Part shown: piece after piece, positions 1 to 6,525 of the stretch
How positions within the stretch are numbered: the stretch's first letter is position 1
How the letters are laid out: each line of letters starts with the position of its first letter
Assembly: GCA_902796455.1 (NCBI GenBank)
Contig: CADBPH010000048.1
Location: forward strand, 1-11,959
Source: an uncultured Bacteroidia bacterium
Lineage (GTDB): Bacteria > Bacteroidota > Bacteroidia > Bacteroidales > UBA932
Direction: 5' to 3'
DNA length: 11,959 nucleotides
The notes under the pieces: model-generated
The model's input: only the letters and a program-made list of their open reading frames with translations
Databases searched by the model: none
Told to the model about the DNA's origin: nothing
Made by a program: the position numbers and the translations under genes

Positions 1-1
1 G

Positions 2-1246
2 ATCGGCACCATGCTGTTCGATCTCTTGTACTGGAATTTCGGTTTCCTGCGCGTGGGAACCGGAGGGCTTACGGCCCAGGCCTATGGACGCGGTGATTTT
101 GCGGAAGACGGGGCCATTCTCGTGCGGGGTGTCAGCCTTTCCCTGTTGATCGCCGCAGTCATCTTATTGATCCAGTGGCCTTTCCTTCGCTTTGTCTTGT
201 ATCTGACCCCCTGTTCGGAACCGGTCCGGATGCTGGCGGAGGAATATTTCTTCATCCGGATCTGGGCGGCGCCGGCCACCCTCAGTCTGATGGCCCTGAA
301 GGGATGGTTCATCGGCATGCAGGACAGTGTCAGTTCCATGGCGACCGATCTGCTGGTCAATACCGTCAATATCGGGGCCAGTATCGGGCTTTCCATGGGG
401 ATCCATGCGGGACCGCTCCAGTGGGACGGCCTGGGTTTCAAAGGGATTGCGTACGGTACCCTACTGGCCCAGTATTCCGGCTTCTTGTTCGCGCTCTTGC
501 GCGTAGCGTTCAAATACGGCAGGAAAGCCTTCCCCGGTTTTTCCGTGTCCTTTATCCGGCAGGCCTTCGAAGGGGGACAGCTGCGCCGTTTCGCCTCCGT
601 CAATACGGATCTGTTCATCCGGTCGGTCGCCCTGGTGGTGGTCTATGTCGGCTTTACGATGATTTCCGCGACGTTCGGGGATTTGCTCCTGTCCAGCGGC
701 TCCATCATGATGAAACTGCTGTTGTTGTTCTCTTATTTCACGGATGGTTTCGCGTATGCCGGCGAGGCGCTGACGGGAAAATACATCGGGATGGGAGACC
801 GGGAGATGACCCGGCGCACGGTGCATGCCATCTTTGTCTGGAGCCTGACCATCGGCCTTTTATTTGTCGCTGTCTACGAACTGGCCGGGGTCCCGATCCT
901 GCGCTTGCTGACTTCGGATGCCGCCGTCGTGGAAACATGCCGGCAGTTCTTCGCCTGGCTGCTCCCCATGCCGCTGGTGGGCTGCCTGGCTTTTACCTGG
1001 GATGGCGTCTATGTCGGAGCGACGGCCTCAAGGGCTATGCGGAACGCGACTCTCTGGTCGGTAGTTGCCTTCTTCGGGACATGGTTCCTGGTGGAAGCCT
1101 TGATCGGGGAAAGCCGGGAGGTGACGGCCATGCATGTCTTGCTCGGGGCCTATTTCGCCCATCTGGGCGCCCGGGCCGTTTATCAGAGCATTACTTACCG
1201 GCGCTGTATCCTGGAGGAACCGTTCGCCGGAACAAGCAGGAGCTGA
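2..1246 (+). CDS. MATE-family multidrug efflux transporter (DinF/NorM-like), 5'-truncated by window edge
   Basis: An inner-membrane cation-coupled exporter of the MATE family. The frame is open from the first bases and reads I-G-T before the first visible Met (nt 11). The GTMLFDLLYWNFGFLRVGTG stretch that follows is an internal conserved segment of MATE proteins, normally some 45-60 residues from the N-terminus. The Met at nt 11 is therefore not the start, and about one or two transmembrane helices lie outside the window. The remaining 414 codons are a run of hydrophobic segments with short charged loops, including TAQAYGRGD just after the first visible helix and a C-terminal half beginning near FIRSVALVVVYVGFTMISA. 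The TGA stop is 2 bp from the stop of the converging phosphatase gene. The substrate cannot be predicted; members export cationic drugs, organic acids or metabolites. The family call is firm; the DinF versus NorM subclass is an inference. Confidence 0.9.
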   Translation: MGTMLFDLLYWNFGFLRVGTGGLTAQAYGRGDFAEDGAILVRGVSLSLLIAAVILLIQWPFLRFVLYLTPCSEPVRMLAEEYFFIRIWAAPATLSLMALKGWFIGMQDSVSSMATDLLVNTVNIGASIGLSMGIHAGPLQWDGLGFKGIAYGTLLAQYSGFLFALLRVAFKYGRKAFPGFSVSFIRQAFEGGQLRRFASVNTDLFIRSVALVVVYVGFTMISATFGDLLLSSGSIMMKLLLLFSYFTDGFAYAGEALTGKYIGMGDREMTRRTVHAIFVWSLTIGLLFVAVYELAGVPILRLLTSDAAVVETCRQFFAWLLPMPLVGCLAFTWDGVYVGATASRAMRNATLWSVVAFFGTWFLVEALIGESREVTAMHVLLGAYFAHLGARAVYQSITYRRCILEEPFAGTSRS

Positions 1247-1248
1247 GG

Positions 1249-2577
1249 CTAGTAGCGGGCCAGGAAAGCTTCCGCTTCCTGGATCCGTTTTTCGTAATAG
1301 GCCTTGAATTCGTTCCAGGAGTAGAAGGGACCGGTGACGCTTTCGAAAGGCAGGACCGCTTCCCGCCCGTTCAGCAGGGCTTTGACCAGGATTTCGGGAT
1401 TCTTCTGGCTCCGGAAGAACACCAGCTGGAGATTGGCCCCCATCGGAATGTCGAAACAACGCCAGTAGGAGGCGACCTCATCGGGATTATCAATCCGGGC
1501 ACCGAAAGAATTCACACCCATGAATGACAGCAGCGGCATCAGGCCGGTATCGTGTGAGAACCGCAGCCGCAGATCCGTTTTCCGGTTTCCGGACAGGTCT
1601 TCTTCCGCTTTTTCCAGGATATCTTTGACTGTCACGCAGGAGTGCATGCAATTGAGATTGTCTGTGAAGGGAGAATTCCCGAAGCGGATGTAATCGGCCA
1701 GGTTACGGGTCTCCCAGTAATTATACAACTCCTTGGGAGTGAATACATCGGCGAAGACATAGCCGGGATCGAAATCCAGGTTCGGGAGATCGGAAATGAC
1801 AACCCACATCTGCGACTGGAACAGCGCCATGCCGTAGTTTTTCTCAAGATAATCCGTGTCCGAGAAAAACTTGGCGGCGAAAGCCTGCGTGTTCCGTTTC
1901 TCCTTTGTGAAGGCTTCCAGCATGGCCTTGGTTTCTTCCGGATACGGTTTGGGCTTGATATAGGAGGGGCTTAGTTGCTTGCTCGGCTCGAGAATCGGAT
2001 AATAGACATTTCCGGCATCCACGGCGAAATCAAAGTCCCGGACCCGCCAGTCGATCTCGTTCAGGAAAGCGGTCATGCTCAGGATGACCCGGTGGACGTT
2101 CGTGGAAATGACTTCCGCATGGGTTTTCCCTTTGAATACATGGGGGTAATCCTTGATCATCTTGCGGACGATCTGGCGGTGCTGTTCCTGTCCTTTCAGG
2201 GTGAGCTCGCCTTCGCGGTGGGCCACTTTGGGGTAGAAAGCCTCATAATCCTGGTACAGCCGCTCTCCGCGATAGGTCAGTTTCCCGTCGGCATGGGCCT
2301 TTGCGAAAATCCCGCGCAGCTGCTCATAGATGGTCTCGCTCAGGGCATAGCGAGAGCCATGCCTTCCGAAATGACTGATATATACAGGTTTATATCCTTT
2401 CGGCGGCTTGGTCGGCGGCGGGAGATGGGTATCATATGCGGAGTACTCTCCGGCTGTCTTGGTGGGCGTAGCCAGGATTTCAGCCTGCGTATCATACCGG
2501 GTGGGCTCGTTTTCCTGGGCGGCTGCATTTCCCAGCAGGCAAAGCAGCAACGTTGCGGTAAGAAAGATGCGGTTCAT
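1249..2577 (-). CDS. secreted histidine-type acid phosphatase (clade-2 histidine phosphatase, phytase/MINPP-like)
   Basis: A 442-residue exported phosphomonoesterase. Residues 1-20 form a Sec signal peptide (MNR, a hydrophobic core, then GNAAA before Q21), so the enzyme should act in the periplasm or beyond. The phosphohistidine motif RHGSR is at 72-76 (nucleophile His73). The family's second conserved block GELTLKGQEQH is at 123-133, the substrate-binding Arg region STNVHR at 158-163, and the proton-donor motif H-D-T at 342-344. GANLQLVFFRS near 380-390 is also typical of the Bacteroidales branch. Family members hydrolyse organic phosphates such as inositol phosphates or sugar phosphates. 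The HDT motif differs from the HAE of true MINPP enzymes, so phytate as substrate is uncertain. The ATG at 2577 is chosen because it leads straight into the signal peptide. It diverges from a phosphate-ester transporter gene, which suggests a joint role in organophosphate use (inference). Confidence 0.88.
   Translation of the reverse strand: MNRIFLTATLLLCLLGNAAAQENEPTRYDTQAEILATPTKTAGEYSAYDTHLPPPTKPPKGYKPVYISHFGRHGSRYALSETIYEQLRGIFAKAHADGKLTYRGERLYQDYEAFYPKVAHREGELTLKGQEQHRQIVRKMIKDYPHVFKGKTHAEVISTNVHRVILSMTAFLNEIDWRVRDFDFAVDAGNVYYPILEPSKQLSPSYIKPKPYPEETKAMLEAFTKEKRNTQAFAAKFFSDTDYLEKNYGMALFQSQMWVVISDLPNLDFDPGYVFADVFTPKELYNYWETRNLADYIRFGNSPFTDNLNCMHSCVTVKDILEKAEEDLSGNRKTDLRLRFSHDTGLMPLLSFMGVNSFGARIDNPDEVASYWRCFDIPMGANLQLVFFRSQKNPEILVKALLNGREAVLPFESVTGPFYSWNEFKAYYEKRIQEAEAFLARY
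1260..1292 (+). terminator. candidate terminator hairpin for the MATE gene, inside the opposing gene
   Basis: Fourteen bases after the MATE stop, CCAGGAAAGC (1260-1269) pairs with GCTTCCTGG (1274-1282) across a TTCC loop, giving nine base pairs with one bulged A. TTTTT follows at 1288-1292. The five-base gap between stem and T-run is wider than in a textbook terminator, and the hairpin lies within the last codons of the convergent phosphatase gene, so it may be chance. Confidence 0.3.
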
Positions 2578-2590
2578 GCTTCATGCTTCA
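2573..2590. repeat. tandem 7-bp repeat over the phosphatase start codon
   Basis: TTCATGC occurs twice head to tail (2573-2579 and 2580-2586) and is followed by a partial TTCA. On the minus strand this places two ATGs seven bases apart, at 2584 and 2577. Only the one at 2577 is in frame with the phosphatase. Confidence 0.8.
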
Positions 2591-2597
2591 ATTCATG

Positions 2598-2628
2598 TAA
2601 AGGTATAAAATTTCCTGTATTCTAAAAA
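2598..2628 (-). promoter_or_regulatory. weak candidate promoter of the histidine phosphatase
   Basis: On the minus strand TACCTTTA (2605 to 2598) matches seven of eight positions of the Bacteroidota -7 consensus TAnnTTTG. TTTT lies 19 bp upstream (2628-2625) where TTTG would be expected. It would give a leader of roughly 14 nt. The match is imperfect, so this is a candidate only. Confidence 0.35.
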
Positions 2629-2641
2629 AAACATAAATTTG
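2611..2641 (+). promoter_or_regulatory. promoter of the OPA-type MFS transporter
   Basis: TAAATTTG at 2634-2641 is a perfect match to the Bacteroidota -7 box TAnnTTTG. TTTC at 2611-2614 sits exactly 19 bp upstream, one base off the TTTG -33 element. Transcription would start near 2648, which rules out the in-frame TTG at 2647 as a useful start and supports the ATG cluster at 2665-2671. Confidence 0.65.
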
Positions 2642-2664
2642 TAATCTTGAATTACACATTATTC

Positions 2665-4047
2665 ATGATGATGAATCCAGACCGGTTGATCCGATATTTC
2701 AGAATCTCCGCACCTGCCGCGCAGCGGATTCCTGCCGGGGAGGCAGACGCTGCCTACCACCGGCTCCGCAGCCGGACGTTCTGGGGCGTAACTGCCGCAT
2801 ACAGTTTATATTATATCTGCCGGATGGCCCTGAGCGTCGTCAAGCAGCCGGTCATCGACGAAGGTCTGCTGACGGCCGGGCAGCTGGGTCTGATCGGGTC
2901 GGCGATGTCTTTTGTTTATGCCGTCGGCAAATTCGCCAACGGATTCATCGCAGACCACTGCAACATCCGCCGGTTCATGGCGGCCGGCTTGTTCATTTCG
3001 GCGATTCTGAATCTGGTCATGGGACTGTGCGGCCTGATTACGTCGTTTACCCAGGGCGGTTTTGCCTTGTTGTCCGCTTTCATCCTGCTGTGGGGATTCA
3101 ACGGCTGGGTCCAGTCCATGGGGGCCCCTCCCGGCGTCATCAGCCTGTCCCGCTGGTTCCCGTTGCGGCAGCGCGGCACGTTCTACAGCATCCTTTGTTC
3201 GACGCCCTATCTGGGGAAATTCATCTCGATTGTCCTGACGGGCCATATTGTGGTCCTGGTCGGCTGGCAGTACGGGTTTATCCTGTCTTCGATCGGCGGG
3301 CTGATCGGGGTGGCCATCATCCTGTTCTTCGTTTCGGATACACCTGAAAGCAAAGGACTTCCGTCGGTTCAGGAACTGTCCGGAGAGGCGCCTGCGAAAG
3401 CGGATTCCATTCCGACGAAAGAACTCCAGAAAGCCGTGCTGCGGCATGGCGGTATCTGGATCATCGCCCTGTCCAGTGCCTTTGTCTACATTACACAATA
3501 CGGGCTTTCCAACTGGGGAATCCTGTTCCTGCAGAAGTCCAAGGCCTTTTCCCTGACCGAAGCGGCCTGGATCATCGGGTTCTCCGAAGCCTTCGGCGTT
3601 GCCGGGACGGTCTTCGCCGGGTGGCTTTCGGATAAGGTTTTCAGCGGCAAACGGGTTCCTCCCGTGGCATTGTCCGGGGTGGTCTGTCTGGCTGCACTCT
3701 CGCTGTTCCTTTTCACGCGCGGATCCGCCTGGCTGAACATCGTGTATGTCGCGGTCTTCAGTCTCTCCATCGGAGTACTCTACTGCATTGTGGCAGGGCT
3801 GATGGCCCTCGATATCGTGCCGCGCAAGGCGACCGGAGCGGCGCTCGGTGTGGTCGGAATATCCAGTTATGTCGCTGTCGGCCTCCAGGATATCGTGAGC
3901 GGCTTCCTGATCCAGGGAGGACAGGCCGGATCGTCGGAATTCGATTTTACCGGCGTCGCGGTGTTCTGGCTGGTTTCCTGCCTGATTTCCTTCCTGCTGC
4001 CCATCGTGAACTGGCGGAAAATGAAACGGAAAGTCGCAGATTTTTGA
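2665..4047 (+). CDS. MFS transporter, organophosphate:phosphate antiporter family (GlpT/UhpT/UhpC-like)
   Basis: A 12-helix inner-membrane transporter of about 460 residues. The organophosphate:Pi antiporter signature is plain: YYICRMALSVVKQP in the first helix, then GKFANGFIADHCNIRRF (the MFS loop 2-3 motif G-x3-G-x2-A-D-x4-R), then GWVQSMGAPPGVISLSRWFP and a second-half copy of the loop motif (AGWLSDKVFSGKR). Known members exchange phosphate for glycerol-3-phosphate or hexose-6-phosphate, or sense these (UhpC); which ligand applies here cannot be read from the sequence. Three consecutive ATGs (2665, 2668, 2671) begin the protein. An upstream in-frame TTG at 2647 is rejected because a strong promoter box ends at 2641. 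It diverges from the phosphatase and precedes malQ by 33 bp. Its neighbours suggest uptake of phosphorylated sugars or polyols. The family is secure; the substrate is open. Confidence 0.88.
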   Translation: MMMNPDRLIRYFRISAPAAQRIPAGEADAAYHRLRSRTFWGVTAAYSLYYICRMALSVVKQPVIDEGLLTAGQLGLIGSAMSFVYAVGKFANGFIADHCNIRRFMAAGLFISAILNLVMGLCGLITSFTQGGFALLSAFILLWGFNGWVQSMGAPPGVISLSRWFPLRQRGTFYSILCSTPYLGKFISIVLTGHIVVLVGWQYGFILSSIGGLIGVAIILFFVSDTPESKGLPSVQELSGEAPAKADSIPTKELQKAVLRHGGIWIIALSSAFVYITQYGLSNWGILFLQKSKAFSLTEAAWIIGFSEAFGVAGTVFAGWLSDKVFSGKRVPPVALSGVVCLAALSLFLFTRGSAWLNIVYVAVFSLSIGVLYCIVAGLMALDIVPRKATGAALGVVGISSYVAVGLQDIVSGFLIQGGQAGSSEFDFTGVAVFWLVSCLISFLLPIVNWRKMKRKVADF

Positions 4048-4048
4048 T

Positions 4049-4056
4049 TATCTTTG
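4049..4056 (+). promoter_or_regulatory. -7 promoter box upstream of malQ
   Basis: TATCTTTG begins two bases after the transporter stop and matches TAnnTTTG perfectly. No good -33 TTTG is seen 19-21 bp upstream, where the transporter's last codons lie. Transcription would start near 4063, leaving an AT-rich leader of about 18 nt without a Shine-Dalgarno sequence before the ATG at 4081. malQ can thus probably be expressed apart from the transporter. Confidence 0.5.
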
Positions 4057-4080
4057 TTTTAGAATAACTATACAATTACG

Positions 4081-6507
4081 ATGAACGTACAATTCTCATT
4101 GGAATACAAAACCACCTGGGGGGAGCGTATGGTGCTTCGCCTGGGGAAGGACAGATACGATATGGATTATTCCGGACCGGGACGCTGGAGCGTGACGGTC
4201 CCCGCGGCCCCGGCGAAAGAATATGGATATGAACTGTGGCGGGGGGAGAAGTGCCTGCGTACGGAATGGCGCTCCCATGTGCTGGAGCCCGTCCAGGCGG
4301 AAACGGTCCTTATCCGTGACCGCTGGCAGGACAGGCCGGGGGATGTTCCCTTTTACTCCTCCTTGTTCACGCAGTCGGTTTTCCATCGGAAGCCGGCCGG
4401 GAAAAAGAGGACCAAGGGGAACGTAACCCTTTCTTTCCATGCCGCGCAGATCCGTCCGGGACAGGCCGTCGCCGTGAGTGGCAGCGGTGCGTTGTTTGCG
4501 GATTGGAAGAAGGTCATTTTGCTGGATGACAGTTGTTTCCCGCTTTGGAAAATCACGCTTCCCGTGACGGCGCCCTTCGCTTATAAATTCTTGGTCGTCG
4601 ACCGTGAGAGCCTGGCCCCCGTCTGTTGGGAAGACGGTCCGAACCGGTTGTTTGCGGATGTCCCGCAGGCGGGAACGTATCTTTTTGTGAATGACGCGAC
4701 GCCTTCTTTCTCCCTTCAACCGTGGAAGGGCGCCGGTACGGCGATTCCGGTCTTCTCCCTCCGGACCGGGGAGAGTTTCGGCATCGGCGAGTTCCACGAT
4801 ATCAAGAAATTGGTGGACTGGGCCGTAGCTACGGGGCAGAACCTGCTCCAACTGCTGCCGATTAATGATACGACGATGACCCGTACCTGGGAAGATTCCT
4901 ATCCTTACAATGCCAACTCGACATTCGCCCTGCATCCGCAATTCATCCATCTGCCGGATGCCGGCGTGCGCAAGGACAAGGCATACAAGGAGTTGCAGGC
5001 GGAATTGAATGCCCTGCCCCAGGTAGATTATGAGCGCGTGAACAACGAGAAGGAACGCCTGCTGCGCAAATGCTACGCCTCCCGTGCGGAAGAACTTGCG
5101 CAATCGAAGGATTACCAGGGATTTATTTCGGACAATAAGTCCTGGCTGCAGCCCTATGCCGTTTTCTGCTGCCTGCGGGATGAAACCGGCACGCCGGACT
5201 TCTCCCAATGGGGAAAAATGGCCCAGTATTCGCCGCGGAAAATGTCGGCTTATGCCCATGCCCACCCGGAAGCGGTCGGATTCTATTGCTTCGAACAATA
5301 TCTGTTGGATAAGCAGTTACGCGAGGCAGTCGCCTATGCCCACGCCCATGGTGTGGTCCTCAAGGGAGATTTGCCGATCGGTATCAGCCGGACCAGCGTG
5401 GATGCCTGGCAGTATCCCTCCCTGTTCCATCTGGACTCGCAGGCCGGCGCTCCGCCGGATGCGTTTGCCGCGGATGGACAGAACTGGGGGTTCCCGACGT
5501 ACAACTGGGAAGAAATGGCCCGCGACGGGTTTGCCTGGTGGAAAGCCCGGATGAAAAAGATGAGTCTGTATTTCGACGCTTTCCGGATCGACCATATCCT
5601 CGGATTCTTCCGGATCTGGGAGATCCCGGTTCCGTATAAATCCGGATTGATGGGGCATTTCAGCCCGGCACTGCCTTACTCCAGGGAGGAACTGGCCGCG
5701 ATGGGATTCGATCTGGACGCTCCCGGGATGACGCATCCCGCGGCGGCCGATTGGGCGGAAACCGATGTCCTCTTCATTGAAGACCCGCGGAAGAAAGGGT
5801 ACTTTCATCCCCGGATTTCCGCGCCGGACTGTCGGGCTTTCGATGTGTTGGCACCCTGGCAGAAAGAGCGTTACAAGCAAATGTACGAGGACTTTTTCTA
5901 TCGTCGCCACAACGCATTCTGGAAAGAATCGGCCATGGCCAAGCTGCCTACCCTCGTGGATTCCACCGCCATGCTGACCTGTGGGGAGGACCTGGGCATG
6001 ATTCCGGACTGTGTGCCGGAGGTGATGCGGGAACTGGGCCTGCTGTCCCTCGAGATCCAGCGGATGCCCAAGTCCCTGGATGTCGAATTCGGCGATCCTT
6101 CCCGGTATCCGTATGCGTGTGTATGTGCGACGGGAACCCATGATACCAGCCCGTTACGGGCATGGTGGGAGGAAGACCGTGCGGCGACGCAACGCTATTA
6201 CAACGGCATGCTCCACCAGGGGGGCGAGGCGCCGTACTATGCGGAGCCGTGGGTGTGTGAAATGATTCTGCGCCAGCATGTTGCTTCTCCGGCAATGCTG
6301 TGCGTCCTTCCCTTGCAGGACTGGCTTTCCATGGATGGGACCCTGCGTTATGGCGGCAATCCATCCGACGAGCGGATCAATGTCCCGGCGATCCCGCGTT
6401 ACTATTGGCGGTACCGCATGCATGTCTCTCTGGAACAGCTGCTCTCAGATGAAGACTTCTCTGCACGCATGAAAACACTCCTGTCGGAATCCGGCAGGGG
6501 TGCATGA
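4081..6507 (+). CDS. malQ: 4-alpha-glucanotransferase (amylomaltase, GH77, DPE2 type with two N-terminal CBM20 domains)
   Basis: A cytoplasmic disproportionating enzyme that moves alpha-1,4-glucan segments between maltodextrins or onto glycogen-like acceptors, releasing glucose. At 808 residues it is longer than simple MalQ. Residues 1-80 and about 113-205 resemble CBM20 starch-binding modules (WGERMVLRLG and LSFHAAQIRPGQAVAVSGS). The GH77 barrel starts at WKGAGTAIPVFSLRT (215-229), with LLQLLPINDT (255-264) and DSYPYNANSTFALHP (272-286). Predicted catalytic residues are the nucleophile Asp504 in FRIDH, acid/base Glu636 in CGEDLGM and the third Asp688 in GTHDTS. The nucleophile to acid/base distance (132 residues) exceeds that of simple amylomaltases by about 85, the insertion seen in DPE2-type enzymes. 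No signal peptide is present. The ATG at 4081 begins directly at the first CBM20. It converges on metG with 18 bp between stops. Confidence 0.95.
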   Translation: MNVQFSLEYKTTWGERMVLRLGKDRYDMDYSGPGRWSVTVPAAPAKEYGYELWRGEKCLRTEWRSHVLEPVQAETVLIRDRWQDRPGDVPFYSSLFTQSVFHRKPAGKKRTKGNVTLSFHAAQIRPGQAVAVSGSGALFADWKKVILLDDSCFPLWKITLPVTAPFAYKFLVVDRESLAPVCWEDGPNRLFADVPQAGTYLFVNDATPSFSLQPWKGAGTAIPVFSLRTGESFGIGEFHDIKKLVDWAVATGQNLLQLLPINDTTMTRTWEDSYPYNANSTFALHPQFIHLPDAGVRKDKAYKELQAELNALPQVDYERVNNEKERLLRKCYASRAEELAQSKDYQGFISDNKSWLQPYAVFCCLRDETGTPDFSQWGKMAQYSPRKMSAYAHAHPEAVGFYCFEQYLLDKQLREAVAYAHAHGVVLKGDLPIGISRTSVDAWQYPSLFHLDSQAGAPPDAFAADGQNWGFPTYNWEEMARDGFAWWKARMKKMSLYFDAFRIDHILGFFRIWEIPVPYKSGLMGHFSPALPYSREELAAMGFDLDAPGMTHPAAADWAETDVLFIEDPRKKGYFHPRISAPDCRAFDVLAPWQKERYKQMYEDFFYRRHNAFWKESAMAKLPTLVDSTAMLTCGEDLGMIPDCVPEVMRELGLLSLEIQRMPKSLDVEFGDPSRYPYACVCATGTHDTSPLRAWWEEDRAATQRYYNGMLHQGGEAPYYAEPWVCEMILRQHVASPAMLCVLPLQDWLSMDGTLRYGGNPSDERINVPAIPRYYWRYRMHVSLEQLLSDEDFSARMKTLLSESGRGA
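6480..6498. other. hairpin at the malQ/metG convergent ends
   Basis: CCTGTCGG (6480-6487) and CCGGCAGG (6491-6498) form an eight-pair stem, one pair a U·G wobble in the plus-strand transcript, with a three-base loop. It lies in the last malQ codons and about 27 bp past the metG stop. In the minus direction the stem has one C·A mismatch and is followed by AGTGTTTTC. Neither direction has a proper T-run, so a terminator role is only possible. Confidence 0.2.
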
Positions 6508-6525
6508 CGGCAGGTTCAGGAAGCG

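Noticed and set aside
11..13. ATG at nt 11 as the MATE start
   Set aside because: The preceding in-frame codons and the following residues match an internal conserved MATE segment, so the gene begins before the window.
175..1527. A 450-codon plus frame overlapping the MATE gene in another frame
   Set aside because: Composition is Gly/Arg/Pro-rich and soluble, and it runs across the MATE stop into the antisense of the phosphatase; the MATE frame is clearly the coding one.
2647..2664. TTG start for the MFS transporter
   Set aside because: It lies at or before the predicted transcription start; three ATGs follow at 2665-2671.
4096..5298. A 400-codon frame antisense to malQ
   Set aside because: Arg/Gly-rich shadow of malQ without domains or a plausible start context.
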